A stretch of DNA of 52,209 nt from Methylobacterium platani (GTDB taxonomy: Bacteria; Pseudomonadota; Alphaproteobacteria; Rhizobiales; Beijerinckiaceae), in contig NZ_LWHQ01000046.1 of NCBI RefSeq assembly GCF_001653715.1, positions 1-52,209 on the forward strand, written 5' to 3'. The notes beneath the pieces are model-generated. The model was not told the origin of the DNA. It saw only the letters and a list, made by a program, of their open reading frames with translations, and searched no databases. Of the stretch, positions 1 through 9,925 are shown piece by piece (the stretch's first letter is position 1; every line of letters starts with the position of its first letter). The translations under genes were made by a program, and so were the position numbers.

Positions 1-56
1 TCATTCACCCGATTGCCCTGGATGAAGTAGCGGATCTGCTTGAGCGAGATCGACAT
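1..56 (-). CDS. LysR-family regulator, N-terminal fragment (runs off the window)
   Basis: Reading the minus strand from the ATG at 56-54 gives MSISLKQIRYFIQGNRVN before the window edge. The LKQIRYF core is the usual first helix of a LysR-type winged helix-turn-helix, which is all that can be seen. The gene is divergent from the pxpA operon, the classic position for a LysR regulator that controls its neighbour and itself. The residues after YFI (QGNRVN) are less typical of the family, so the gene may be atypical or decayed. Only about 18 codons are available, so the call is tentative. Confidence 0.45.
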   Translation of the reverse strand, partial: MSISLKQIRYFIQGNRVN

Positions 57-82
57 GCCCGGCCCCCGACGCGGCGAAAGGT

Positions 83-119
83 ATCGGAATTTTCGAAAGC
101 CGGCACGCAGATTTCCGAT
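83..119. promoter_or_regulatory. Candidate LysR operator in the divergent pxpA promoter region
   Basis: The 121-base gap between the minus-strand LysR start and pxpA is richer in A+T than its surroundings. It holds a perfect 7-base inverted repeat, ATCGGAA at 83-89 and TTCCGAT at 113-119, with a small palindrome TTTCGAAA (91-98) between the arms. Position and symmetry fit a regulator site shared by the two divergent units. No footprint-level claim is possible. Confidence 0.35.
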
Positions 120-177
120 TTTACAATGGTGCGACCGCTTGCAACTCTCCGTCCGCGGTCCGGACGGAGGCACCCCG

Positions 178-912
178 ATGGTCTCGATCAACTGCGACAT
201 GGGCGAGGGCTTCGGCATCTGGCGCCTCGGCGACGACGCCGCGCTGATGCCCCACATCCACATCGCCAACGTCGCCTGCGGCTTCCACGGTTCCGACTTC
301 AACCACATGCGGGCGACGGTGCGGCTGGCGCGTGCCCACGGCGTCGCCGTCGGCGCCCACCCGTCCCTGCCCGACCTCCAGGGCTTCGGCCGGCGCGAGA
401 TGAAGATCGGCCGCGAGGAACTGACGAACTGCCTGATCTACCAGATCGGCGCGCTGAAGGGCTTCCTCGACGCGGAGGAGATGACCCTCAACCACGTCAA
501 GCCGCACGGCTCGCTCTACGGCATGGCGGCGCGCGACCCCGAGATCGCCGGGGCGGTCTGCGACGCCGTCGACATCTTCCGGGTGCCGATCCTCGGGATG
601 CGCGGCACGCTGCACGAGAGCGTCTATCCGGCGCGCGGCCACACCATGGTGGCGGAGTTCTACGCCGACCTCGACTACGCCGACGACGGCAGCCTGATCA
701 TCACCCGCGAGCACCCGCCGGTCGAGGCCGAGGCCGGCACCGCACGTTGCCTGCGGGCGCTGCGCGAGGGGGTGGTGGCGACGGTCGGCGGGCGCGACGT
801 CCCGGTCGGCCGCGAGAGCATCTGCATCCATTCCGACACGCCGGGGGCGGCCGACCTCGCCCGCACCCTGCGCCAGGCCCTCCGCCGGGAGGGGCTGGAG
901 CACGCGGCCTGA
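178..912 (+). CDS. pxpA: PxpA / LamB-YcsF family 5-oxoprolinase subunit A
   Basis: 244 residues, the usual length of the family. Conserved blocks are NCDMGEGFG (5-13), ACGFHGSD (33-40), GAHPSLPD (59-66) and KPHGSLYG (108-115). Known PxpA proteins work with PxpB and PxpC to open 5-oxoproline to glutamate with ATP hydrolysis. ATG at 178 was chosen because homology begins at MVSINCDMGEG; the longer reading from 40 would add residues unlike the family. It heads an operon that also encodes a biotin carrier and a biotin carboxylase, so here it probably acts with a biotin-dependent carboxylase rather than with PxpB/PxpC alone. Likely cytoplasmic. Confidence 0.9.
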   Translation: MVSINCDMGEGFGIWRLGDDAALMPHIHIANVACGFHGSDFNHMRATVRLARAHGVAVGAHPSLPDLQGFGRREMKIGREELTNCLIYQIGALKGFLDAEEMTLNHVKPHGSLYGMAARDPEIAGAVCDAVDIFRVPILGMRGTLHESVYPARGHTMVAEFYADLDYADDGSLIITREHPPVEAEAGTARCLRALREGVVATVGGRDVPVGRESICIHSDTPGAADLARTLRQALRREGLEHAA

Positions 913-939
913 TCCCTCGATCGACGGTTAGGACCATCC

Positions 940-1182
940 ATGGCGCTCAAGACCATCCAGTCCCCGATCCCCGGCACCTTCTACCGGGCGGCCAATCCGG
1001 GCGACCCGCCGTTCAAGGCCGAGAACGACCCGGTCGCGGTCGGCGACACGGTCGGGCTGATCGAGGTGATGAAGACCTTCACCCCGGTCCTCGCCGAGGA
1101 GGCCGGCACCCTGAAAGGCTTCCACGTCGAGAACGAGGACGCGATCATGGCCGGCCAGCCGCTCTACGACCTCGAGGCCTGA
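940..1182 (+). CDS. Biotin carboxyl carrier protein (biotin/lipoyl domain)
   Basis: An 80-residue single-domain protein. The biotinylation motif EVMKTF has its acceptor lysine at residue 45, embedded in the hammerhead fold pattern (SPIPGTFYR near the start, an ENEDAIMAGQPL segment near the end). It is about half the length of AccB of fatty-acid synthesis because the Pro/Ala-rich N-terminal part is missing. It would carry carboxybiotin between the biotin carboxylase encoded next door and a carboxyltransferase, here most plausibly PxpB/PxpC. It lies 27 bases after pxpA and 5 bases before the carboxylase gene, so all are co-transcribed. Annotation pipelines will probably call it acetyl-CoA carboxylase, but its context argues for a dedicated substrate. 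Confidence 0.87.
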   Translation: MALKTIQSPIPGTFYRAANPGDPPFKAENDPVAVGDTVGLIEVMKTFTPVLAEEAGTLKGFHVENEDAIMAGQPLYDLEA

Positions 1183-1187
1183 GCCGC

Positions 1188-2549
<1,362 letters not shown>

Positions 2550-2565
2550 GGAGGCCTCGCGACCC

Positions 2566-3429
2566 ATGCGCTACACGTTCGGTGGCGACGAGCACGTCTT
2601 CGTCGAGGTCGACGAGGCGATGTCCCTCGAAGCCTTCTTCCGCAGCCTCTCGATCACCAACGCGGTGCGCGACAGCCGCATCCGCGGCGTCACCGAGATC
2701 TGCCCGGCCAACGCCTCGTTCCAGATCAAGTTCGACCCCGATCTCATCGCCCCCGACGACCTGCTCGGGGAGCTGAAGAGCCTGGAGGGCGCCGGCGCCG
2801 GCGGGGCCGAGCTGAAGACCCGGATCATCGAGATGCCGGTCTTCTACGACGACCCCTGGACCCGCGAGACGCTGATGCGCTTCCGCGAGCGCCACCAGGA
2901 TCCGGGAGCGACCGACCTCGAATACACCGCGCGGATCAACGGCTATCCGGACGTGCCGTCCCTGATCGCCGCGCATGCGGGCTCGCCCTGGTTCGTCTCG
3001 ATGGTCGGCTTCGTCGCGGGCCTGCCGTTCCTGTACCAGATGGTCGAGCGCGACAAGCAGATCCAGGCCCCGAAGTATCTCCGCCCCCGCACCGACACGC
3101 CGAAGCTGACGATCGGCCATGGCGGCTGCTTCGGGGCGATCTACTCGGTGCGAGGGGCCGGCGGCTACCAGATGTTCGGCATCACCCCGATGCCGATCTA
3201 CGATCCGGCGCAGGAGATCAGCTACCTGCGCGACTTCATGGTCCTGTTCCGGCCAGGTGACATCGTGAAGTTCCGGCCCGTCGGGCGGGATGCGTACGAC
3301 GCAGCGGTGCAGGAGGTCGAGGCCGGGCGGTTCAGCCCGCTGATCCGCGAGGTCGACTTCTCGCTCGCCGCCTTCCAGGCCGATCCCACCGGCACCAACG
3401 CCGCGCTCCTGGGGGTGCTCCATGGCTGA
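2566..3429 (+). CDS. pxpB: PxpB / KipI-like carboxyltransferase subunit
   Basis: 287 residues with a KipI-type (allophanate hydrolase subunit 1) domain: an N-terminal YTFGGDEHVFVEV strand region and a C-terminal half carrying GFVAGLPFLYQM, GAIYSVRGAGGYQMFG and the final FRPGDIVKFRPV. In ordinary PxpB the central motif reads close to PGFAYLG; here it is AGLPFLY, so this belongs to a divergent branch. It is also longer than usual. With PxpC it forms the equivalent of the urea carboxylase carboxyltransferase domain. It overlaps pxpC by 8 bases, which implies translational coupling and a fixed ratio of the two subunits. Confidence 0.83.
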   Translation: MRYTFGGDEHVFVEVDEAMSLEAFFRSLSITNAVRDSRIRGVTEICPANASFQIKFDPDLIAPDDLLGELKSLEGAGAGGAELKTRIIEMPVFYDDPWTRETLMRFRERHQDPGATDLEYTARINGYPDVPSLIAAHAGSPWFVSMVGFVAGLPFLYQMVERDKQIQAPKYLRPRTDTPKLTIGHGGCFGAIYSVRGAGGYQMFGITPMPIYDPAQEISYLRDFMVLFRPGDIVKFRPVGRDAYDAAVQEVEAGRFSPLIREVDFSLAAFQADPTGTNAALLGVLHG

Positions 3430-4402
3430 GCCCGAGTCCACGATCGAGATCGTCAAGCCCGGCCTGTCGACCACGGTGCAGGATCTCGGCCGGCCCGGCT
3501 ACTACCATCTCGGCATCCCGCTCTCCGGGGCGATGGACCGGGAATCCCTGATCGCCGCGAACCTCCTCGTCGGCAACGACGAGGGCGCGGCCGGGCTCGA
3601 GGCGGTGTTCCTCGGGCCGGAGATCCGCTTCGCCGCGGATGCCACCGTGGCGGTGACCGGGGCCGACATGCCGCCGAAGCTCGACGGGGTCGAGCAGCCG
3701 GGCTGGACCGCCCTGTCGGTCCGGTCCGGGCAGGTCCTGTCCTTCGGCTTCCTCAAGGCCGGGGCCCGCGCCTCGATCGCGGTGTCGGGCGGCATCGACG
3801 TGCCGGTGGTCCTCGGCTCGCGGGCGACCTACGCGCTCGGCGCGCTCGGCGGCCACGAGGGGCGGGCGCTGAAGGCCGGCGACCGGCTCCGGCTCGGGCG
3901 AGGGCGCCCGGTCGGGGAGGGGCGTAACCTCCCGGCGGCGTTGCGGCGCAAGGCCGAGCCGGTCCTGCGGATGCTGCCCGGCCTCTACGACCACCGGGTC
4001 ACGGGCGAGGCGACCGAGCGGTTCTTCGCCGATCCCTGGAAGGTGGCGCCCGAAGCGGACCGGATCGGCTACCGCTTCCGCGGCGGGCATCCGCTCGACT
4101 TCGTTCCCCGCGAGCCGCCCTTCGGCGCCGGCTCCGATCCCTCGAACATCGTCGACAGCTGCTACCCCTACGGCTCGATCCAGGTGCCGGGCGGCACCGA
4201 GCCGATCGTGCTGCACCGCGACGCGGTGTCGGGGGGCGGCTACTTCATGATCGGCACGGTGATTGCTGCGGACATGGACCTGATCGGGCAGCTGCAGCCG
4301 CACCAGCCCGTGCACTTCGCCCGCACCGACATGGCGGGGGCGCTGGCGGCGCGGCGGGAGACTGCGGAGCGGCTCGCCCGGATCCGGGACGCCCTCGCGT
4401 GA
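3422..4402 (+). CDS. pxpC: PxpC / KipA-like carboxyltransferase subunit
   Basis: 326 residues, normal for the KipA (allophanate hydrolase subunit 2) family. The start IEIVKPGLSTTVQDLGRPGY, the SGAMDRESLIAANLLVGN segment and GSIQVPGGTEPIVLHRDAVSGGGY near residue 270 are characteristic. It pairs with PxpB to bind substrate and, in biotin-linked relatives such as urea carboxylase, to receive the carboxyl group. It is the last gene of the five-gene operon; a strong hairpin follows 27 bases after the stop. The exact substrate (5-oxoproline or another cyclic amide) is not deducible from the sequence. Confidence 0.87.
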   Translation: MAEPESTIEIVKPGLSTTVQDLGRPGYYHLGIPLSGAMDRESLIAANLLVGNDEGAAGLEAVFLGPEIRFAADATVAVTGADMPPKLDGVEQPGWTALSVRSGQVLSFGFLKAGARASIAVSGGIDVPVVLGSRATYALGALGGHEGRALKAGDRLRLGRGRPVGEGRNLPAALRRKAEPVLRMLPGLYDHRVTGEATERFFADPWKVAPEADRIGYRFRGGHPLDFVPREPPFGAGSDPSNIVDSCYPYGSIQVPGGTEPIVLHRDAVSGGGYFMIGTVIAADMDLIGQLQPHQPVHFARTDMAGALAARRETAERLARIRDALA

Positions 4403-4428
4403 GCGAGGCCCGGGACATCGTCAAGCAA

Positions 4429-4449
4429 CCCGGAGACCCGGTCTCCGGG
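4429..4449. terminator. Hairpin after the pxp operon
   Basis: A perfect 10-base inverted repeat, CCCGGAGACC and GGTCTCCGGG, separated by one base, 27 bases past the pxpC stop. No T-run follows, so it would be a GC-type or Rho-assisted terminator, or a protein-binding palindrome. The rest of 4450-4615 shows no gene. Confidence 0.45.
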
Positions 4450-4615
4450 GCATGGCCGTTGCGCGCGGTTGCGTGAAGATCGGCGCGCTGAGAAGCAAGT
4501 CTTCGCGCACTGACGAACAAGAGCGGGACGCCGGAACGCCGTCTACTGCGCTGGCCTGAGCCGGCAAAGAGAGGCCGGGCAGCGATCCGCACCGTGGCAG
4601 CAGGAGGAGGATCGG

Positions 4616-5569
4616 GTGATGCGAACCGCGTTCTCGACCGCACACGCCGAGCCGGTGGAGCGCAAGCGCGCCTGGAGCGAGGCGGTCAGCCGGACCTACT
4701 TCCCGCTCGAACTGGGATTTCGCCCCGGCCCGGCCTTCTCCGGTGCCCTCGAGGTCTGGAACCTCGGCGAGCTGGCGATCTCCCGCAACGTCTCGGACGG
4801 CCTCGTCTACCGCCGCCACGCCCGCCACCTGCTTCAGGCCCACGACGAGAGCTTCCTCATCACCGTCCCGGAGCGGGCGGAGGTCAGCTTCCGCCAGGAC
4901 GGCAAGGACGTGCGCTGCCGGCCCGGCGCCTTCCTGATCGAGCGCAGCCACCTGCCCTACGAGTTCGCCTATACGGAGCCGAACGCCCTCTGGGTGCTGA
5001 AGGTGCCGAGCCCCGTCCTGCGCGCCCGGATCGGGGCGCCCGAGCGCCTCGCCAGCTTGAGCTTCGATGCCACGCAGGGCGTCGGCGCGCTGTTCGTCGA
5101 CATGCTGCGCCTCACCGCGCCGCGGGTCGAGGAGCTGGACGAGGCGGCCCGGGCGATGGCCGGGCGCCACCTCGTCGATCTCCTGGCGCTCGCGGTCGAG
5201 GCCGACCCGCGGACGCTGGGCAGCCAGGCCTCGTCGGTCCAGGGCGCCCACCTTCACCGGGTCGAGCGCTACATCCGCGCCCACCTCGCCCGCGCCGATC
5301 TCGGGCCGCAGGGCGTCGCCGAGGCCTGCGGCCTGTCGGTGCGCTACCTTCACCAGCTGTTCGAGACGCAAGGGACCAGCGTCTGCGGCTTCATCCGCCG
5401 CCAGCGGCTGGCGATGTGCGACGAGTCCCTACGCGACCCGGCCTGCCGCACCTCGCTCTCCGAGATCGCCTATCGCTGGGGTTTCGGCGACCAGGCTCAG
5501 TTCAGCCGCCAGTACCGGGCCGAGTTCGGCCGCACCCCGCGGGAGGCGAGGGCAGCGGCTCGGGGGTGA
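4616..5569 (+). CDS. AraC-family transcriptional regulator
   Basis: 317 residues. The N-terminal half is a ligand-sensing domain of the AraC-binding type that includes VSFRQDGKDVRCRPGAFLI. The C-terminal 100 residues form the double helix-turn-helix: first helices around LGPQGVAEACGLSVRYLHQLF, second around LSEIAYRWGFGDQAQFSRQY, ending in the family signature FGRTPREAR. GTG at 4616 and ATG at 4619 are adjacent; AGGAGGAGG at 4602-4610 serves either. It stands between the pxp operon and the first hyuAB pair on the same strand and is a candidate activator of hyuAB, 278 bases downstream. Confidence 0.88.
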   Translation: MMRTAFSTAHAEPVERKRAWSEAVSRTYFPLELGFRPGPAFSGALEVWNLGELAISRNVSDGLVYRRHARHLLQAHDESFLITVPERAEVSFRQDGKDVRCRPGAFLIERSHLPYEFAYTEPNALWVLKVPSPVLRARIGAPERLASLSFDATQGVGALFVDMLRLTAPRVEELDEAARAMAGRHLVDLLALAVEADPRTLGSQASSVQGAHLHRVERYIRAHLARADLGPQGVAEACGLSVRYLHQLFETQGTSVCGFIRRQRLAMCDESLRDPACRTSLSEIAYRWGFGDQAQFSRQYRAEFGRTPREARAAARG

Positions 5570-5643
5570 GGGAATCCGAACGCGATCACGTCCGGATTCC
5601 CCTACGATTGAAGAGCACGCGGATTGATGACGCTTCACAGGGG

Positions 5644-5775
5644 CATCCTGGGGTCGCGCAGCGAAGCCCGGGATCCAGAACCGCAGTTGATGCAGTCGAG
5701 AGCGAAACGGTAGCGGCCTTTTTCTGGACGACCTGCGTGCCTGGATTTCGGGCCCCGCTGCGCGACCCCAGGATG
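5644..5775. repeat. Extragenic palindromic element (132 bp)
   Basis: Two 35-base arms, 5644-5678 and 5741-5775, are inverted copies that match at 31 of 35 positions (four transitions in two adjacent pairs). The 62-base middle shows no gene. It fills most of the 278-base gap between the AraC gene and hyuA. Size, GC content and extragenic placement fit a dispersed palindromic repeat; copy number elsewhere cannot be seen from one window. As RNA the arms would form a long stem, so it may also end transcription from the AraC gene. Confidence 0.6.
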
Positions 5776-5847
5776 ACGAAGAGCGCTGGTGAAGGGCGCG
5801 AGTAAACCTTCACCGAAACGACACATGTACAGCGAGGAGGCCTTCCC

Positions 5848-7872
5848 TTGCAGACCCTGCGCGTGGCCGTCGATGTCGGCGGCACCTTCACCGATATCTG
5901 CATCATGGACGAGGCGACCGGACTGATCCGGATCGAGAAGACCGCCTCGTCGCGCGATCCGATCGACGGCATCCTGGCGGGCGTCGACAAGGCCGGCATC
6001 GACCTGTCCCGGGTGGCCCTGTTCTCCCACGGCACCACGGTGGCGACCAACGCCCTGATCACGAGGCGGCTGCCGCGCACCGCGATGGTCTGCACCGCGG
6101 GCTTTCGCGACGTGATCGAGATCCGGCGCGCCAACAAGGAAGATCTCTGGGACACCTACAAGGACGTGGTGCGCCCCTACGTGCCCCGGCGCGACCGCCT
6201 CATCGTGCCGGAGCGGATCGACGCGCAAGGAACGATCGTCACCCCTCTCGACGAGGCGGAAGCGCGCCGGGTCGCCAGAACCTTGCGCCGCCGCGAGGTC
6301 GCGGCGGTCGCGGTCTGCTTCATGAACGCCTACGTCAACGGCGCGAACGAGCGCCGGATGAAGGCGATTCTGGAGGAGGAACTGCCCGGGGTGCCGGTCT
6401 CGATCTCCTCGGGCGTGCTGCCGGAGATCTTCGAGCACGAGCGCTTCTCGACCACGGTGGTCAACGCGGCGCTGAGCCCCGTCGTCGTCGACTACACCAC
6501 CCGCCTCGGCGAGCGCCTGCGCGACGGGGGCTACGATCGCGACCTGCTCCTGCTGCATACCGGCGGCGGGGTGATGACGCCGGGCAGCGTCAAGGATTTC
6601 GCGGCGCGGCTCGCCGGCTCGGGCATCGCGGCCGGCGCCATCGCCAGCCGCCACATCGCCGGCCTGTGCGGCTACGCCAATTCCATCGGCCTCGACATGG
6701 GCGGCACCTCGACCGACGTGTCGCTGGCCTATGAGGGCCAGTCGCGGGTGACGAAGGACTGGCACATCGAGTTCGGCTACCCGATCCGCTTCGCCTCGAT
6801 CGAGGTCCTGACCATCGGGGCCGGCGGCGGCTCGCTGGCCTGGACCGACGAGGCCGGGTCCTTGCGCAACGGGCCGCAATCGGCCGGCGCCTATCCGGGA
6901 CCGGCCTGCTACGGCAACGGCAACCGCCAGCCCACCAACAGCGACGCCAACGTGGTGCTCGGCCGGCTCGGCACGAGTCTGGCCGGCGGCAAGATCACCC
7001 TGGACCGGGACCTCGCGGCCGAGGCCGTGCGCGAGGGCGTGGCCGAGCCTTTCGGCCTCTCCCTGCCGGAGGCGGCGGATGCGATCCTGCGGGTCGCCAA
7101 CGCCAACATGTCGGATGCGGTGCGGCTGATCTCGATCAGCCGCGGCTACGATCCCCGCGACTTCGCCCTCGTGGCCTTCGGCGGCGCCGGTGCCCTGCAC
7201 GGGGTCGACATCGCCCGCGAGCTCGCGATTCCCGTGGTGATCGTGCCGCCCAATCCCGGCGTCACCTCGGCCCTCGGCTGCCTCCTCGTCGACATCCAGC
7301 ACGACTTCTCGGAGAGCTACCTCGTCGGCGCCGCCGAGGCCGATCCGGGGGCGATCGAGGCCGAGTTCGGCCGGCTCGAGGCGGAGGCGCTGGCCCGCCT
7401 CGCCCACGAGGGCGTCGCGGAAGGCGACATCGTGCTCCAGCGCAGCATCGACATGATGTACCAGGGCCAGTGGCGCTCGCTCGCCGTGCCGGCGCCGCGG
7501 CCGATCGGGGCGATCCCGGATCTCACCGAGGCGTTCCACCGCCACCACGAGCGCGAATACAATTTCCGCCGCGACGACGCGCCGGTCGGCTTCTTCCGCC
7601 TCAACCTCAAGGCCGTCGGCGTGGTGCCGAAGGCCGCGCTGGCCACCCACGAACCCACCGGCGCGACGCCCGCGCCCTCGAGCCGCCGCCCCGTCTGGTT
7701 CGACGGGACCGCCCACGACACCCCCGTCTACGACCGCACGACCCTGCCGGCGGGGTTCCGCCTCCCCGGCCCGGCAGTGGTCGAGCAGGTCGATTCGACC
7801 GTCCTGGTCCCGCCCGGCACCAGCGCGGAGGTCGACCGCTACCTCAACATCCTGATCCGGGTGAAGGAGTGA
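5848..7872 (+). CDS. hyuA: Hydantoinase/oxoprolinase A subunit, acetone/acetophenone carboxylase-like (HyuA)
   Basis: 674 residues. The N-terminal ASKHA-fold phosphate loop DVGGTFTDI (residues 9-17), SHGTTVATNAL, the second nucleotide motif LDMGGTSTDVS, TIGAGGGSLAW and the C-terminal YRGQW-like YQGQWRSL segment define the HyuA family, which phosphorylates amide or enol substrates with ATP. The stretch RRANKEDLWDTYKDV replaces the RxGRQ...P block of true hydantoinases and is closer to the carboxylase branch. The start is TTG at 5848, 7 bases after GAGGAGG (5834-5840). The gene sits 5 bases before its hyuB partner; together they should form a heteromeric ATP-dependent enzyme. Substrate unknown. 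Confidence 0.88.
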   Translation: MQTLRVAVDVGGTFTDICIMDEATGLIRIEKTASSRDPIDGILAGVDKAGIDLSRVALFSHGTTVATNALITRRLPRTAMVCTAGFRDVIEIRRANKEDLWDTYKDVVRPYVPRRDRLIVPERIDAQGTIVTPLDEAEARRVARTLRRREVAAVAVCFMNAYVNGANERRMKAILEEELPGVPVSISSGVLPEIFEHERFSTTVVNAALSPVVVDYTTRLGERLRDGGYDRDLLLLHTGGGVMTPGSVKDFAARLAGSGIAAGAIASRHIAGLCGYANSIGLDMGGTSTDVSLAYEGQSRVTKDWHIEFGYPIRFASIEVLTIGAGGGSLAWTDEAGSLRNGPQSAGAYPGPACYGNGNRQPTNSDANVVLGRLGTSLAGGKITLDRDLAAEAVREGVAEPFGLSLPEAADAILRVANANMSDAVRLISISRGYDPRDFALVAFGGAGALHGVDIARELAIPVVIVPPNPGVTSALGCLLVDIQHDFSESYLVGAAEADPGAIEAEFGRLEAEALARLAHEGVAEGDIVLQRSIDMMYQGQWRSLAVPAPRPIGAIPDLTEAFHRHHEREYNFRRDDAPVGFFRLNLKAVGVVPKAALATHEPTGATPAPSSRRPVWFDGTAHDTPVYDRTTLPAGFRLPGPAVVEQVDSTVLVPPGTSAEVDRYLNILIRVKE

Positions 7873-7877
7873 GCGCC

Positions 7878-9830
7878 ATGGCCGAGACCCTCGACCCCGT
7901 CACCTTCGAGGTGCTGAAGAACGCCTTCATCACCAGCGTCGACCAGATGGGCGAGCAGATCCTGCGGACCTGCTACTCCTTCGTGATCTACAACCGCGAC
8001 TTCTCGAGCGCGCTGCACGACGCGCACGGCCATTCGGCTGCGCAGGGCAACCAGGACATCGCCGTCCATGTCGGCACCCTGCACTTCACCTGCCAGGACG
8101 TGATGCGGGCCTTCGACGGCGACATGCATCCCGGCGACGTCTTCGCCATCAACGATCCTTACGCCGGCGGCACCCATTTCTGCGACGTGCGGCTGATCCG
8201 GCCGATCTTCGCCGACGGCAAGATCATCGCCTTCAGCCAGTCGAACGGGCACTGGTCCGACGTCGGCGGCAGCGTGCCGGGCTCGTTCGACGTCACCGCC
8301 CGCGACATGTTCCGCGAGGGCCTGCGCATCACCCCGGTGCGGCTGTTCTCGAAGGGCCGGTTCTGCGCCGACGTCGCCTGCCTGATCGCCGCCAACACCC
8401 GCGACCCGGCCTCGATCATCGGCGACATCCAGGCCCAGGCCGAGGCGACGCAGGTCTGCGAGCGCGAGATCCTGCGCCTCGTCGGGAAATACGGTCGCGA
8501 CACCGTCGAGACGGGTCTGGCCGCCGTCCAGGACTACGTCGAGCGCGCGGTCCGCCAGCGCCTCGCGGCTTTGCCCGACGGCGAGTGGGAGACGGTGGAC
8601 TTCATCGACCGCGACCCGAGCGGGCCGGAGGGCATGATCCCGATCCGGATCAAGATGACGATCCGCGGCGACACCGTCACCTACGACTTCACCGGCAGCC
8701 ACCCGACCATCGGGTCGATCTACAACTCCGCCTTCGGCGCCACCTTCTCGGCGGTGGCGGCGGGCATGAAGACCTTCTTCCCCGACCTGCCGCTCAACAG
8801 CGGCTTCTACCGCGCCTTCTCGATCGTCGCGCCGGAGGGGTCGATCGTCGACGCCAAATGGCCGGTCGCCGTCACCGGCTTCCTGATGCCGTTCGAGAAG
8901 ATCATGAACGCGATCTACGAGATGTGGTCGCGGATCATGCCCGAGCGCGCCATCGCCTGCGCGTTCAACCTCGAATACCTCCTGACCGGCGGCCGCGACG
9001 GGCGCCGGGCCGACAAGCCGATCTACATGTTCTACGACTGGCTGCCCGGCGGCTGGGGCGGGCGCAACGGCAAGGACGGCAGCAACGTCACCACCGCCTG
9101 CTTCGGCACCGGGCTGATGTCGCAGCCGGTCGAGGGGCAGGAGCGGGCGAACCCGATCCTGACCACCGAGTACAAGATCCTCACCGATTCCGCCGGACCC
9201 GGGCGCTGGCGCGGCGGTGCCGGGGTGCGCAAGACCTCGGTGATGCTGGAGGCCGAGGGCAGCGTGATCTCCTACATCTGCGACCGCGAGCGGGCGGTGG
9301 TCTGGGGCATCGAGGGCGGCCTGCCCTCCATGCCGCACGGCCTCTCCCTCACCCGGGCGGGGCAGGACGAGGAATGGCTCGGCTCGGTCTTCTCCGACGT
9401 GCCGATCGGCCCCGGCGACACGTTCAGCCGCCCGACCGCCGGCGGCGGCGGCTTCGGCGATCCCCTGGAGCGTGATCCCGCGAAGGTCGTCGAGGACGTC
9501 GCCGACGACTACGTCTCGGTCGCTCGAGCCGCGAAGGATTACGGCGTCGTGATCCGGGTGATCGACGCCGAGCTCTGCCACTACGAGGTCGATGCCGCCG
9601 CGACCGAGGCCCTGCGGACCGAGATCCGCGGCCAGCGCCGGGGCTGGCTCGCGGCCGATCCGGAGCAGGTGGCGGAAGACTTCCGGGCCGGGCGCCTCGA
9701 TACCCTCGACGTGGTGCGCCGCTACGGCGTGCTCCTCGACTGGGACAAGGGCACCCTCCTGCCGCGCTCGACCGCGCAGTTCCGCGAGCAGTTCGCCAAG
9801 CGCTCGGCGGCATCGTGGCGCGACGCCTGA
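7878..9830 (+). CDS. hyuB: Hydantoinase/oxoprolinase B subunit, acetone/acetophenone carboxylase-like (HyuB)
   Basis: 650 residues from ATG 7878 (MAETLDPVTFEVLKN). Family motifs are YNRDFSSALHD, NDPYAGGTHFCDV, SNGHWSDVGG, and GPGRWRGGAGVRK, and the protein ends GGGGFGDPLERDP plus an 85-residue extension. That extension (YVSVARAAKDYGVV onward, ending with a LPRSTAQFREQFAKR stretch) is absent from the second HyuB of this window and resembles the tail of acetone-carboxylase-type subunits. It is the partner of the HyuA encoded 5 bases upstream. A strong hairpin lies directly after the stop, so hyuAB is a two-gene unit. Confidence 0.88.
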   Translation: MAETLDPVTFEVLKNAFITSVDQMGEQILRTCYSFVIYNRDFSSALHDAHGHSAAQGNQDIAVHVGTLHFTCQDVMRAFDGDMHPGDVFAINDPYAGGTHFCDVRLIRPIFADGKIIAFSQSNGHWSDVGGSVPGSFDVTARDMFREGLRITPVRLFSKGRFCADVACLIAANTRDPASIIGDIQAQAEATQVCEREILRLVGKYGRDTVETGLAAVQDYVERAVRQRLAALPDGEWETVDFIDRDPSGPEGMIPIRIKMTIRGDTVTYDFTGSHPTIGSIYNSAFGATFSAVAAGMKTFFPDLPLNSGFYRAFSIVAPEGSIVDAKWPVAVTGFLMPFEKIMNAIYEMWSRIMPERAIACAFNLEYLLTGGRDGRRADKPIYMFYDWLPGGWGGRNGKDGSNVTTACFGTGLMSQPVEGQERANPILTTEYKILTDSAGPGRWRGGAGVRKTSVMLEAEGSVISYICDRERAVVWGIEGGLPSMPHGLSLTRAGQDEEWLGSVFSDVPIGPGDTFSRPTAGGGGFGDPLERDPAKVVEDVADDYVSVARAAKDYGVVIRVIDAELCHYEVDAAATEALRTEIRGQRRGWLAADPEQVAEDFRAGRLDTLDVVRRYGVLLDWDKGTLLPRSTAQFREQFAKRSAASWRDA

Positions 9831-9836
9831 GGTCCG

Positions 9837-9869
9837 GCGGCGCCTGCTCACGCAGCGGGCAGGCGCCGC
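9837..9869. terminator. Strong hairpin after hyuB (first pair)
   Basis: A perfect 11-base stem, GCGGCGCCTGC with GCAGGCGCCGC, and an 11-base loop, starting 7 bases past the hyuB stop. No T-run follows. It is the best terminator candidate between hyuAB and the GntR gene. Confidence 0.6.
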
Positions 9870-9893
9870 TCAACATTCCCGCAAGCCTTCGCG

Positions 9894-9921
9894 TTGACAG
9901 TCGATGTCAGGTTCATAAACT
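9894..9921 (+). promoter_or_regulatory. Candidate sigma-70 promoter for the GntR gene
   Basis: TTGACA at 9894-9899, a 16-base spacer, then TAAACT at 9916-9921, inside an unusually A+T-rich stretch. The first base of the GntR gene is 89 bases past the -10 element. A palindromic operator candidate lies immediately downstream. Confidence 0.45.
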
Positions 9922-9925
9922 GTCC

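Noticed and set aside
40..177. Longer start for pxpA
   Set aside because: The extra residues are not family-like, and the segment holds the divergent promoter and an inverted repeat.
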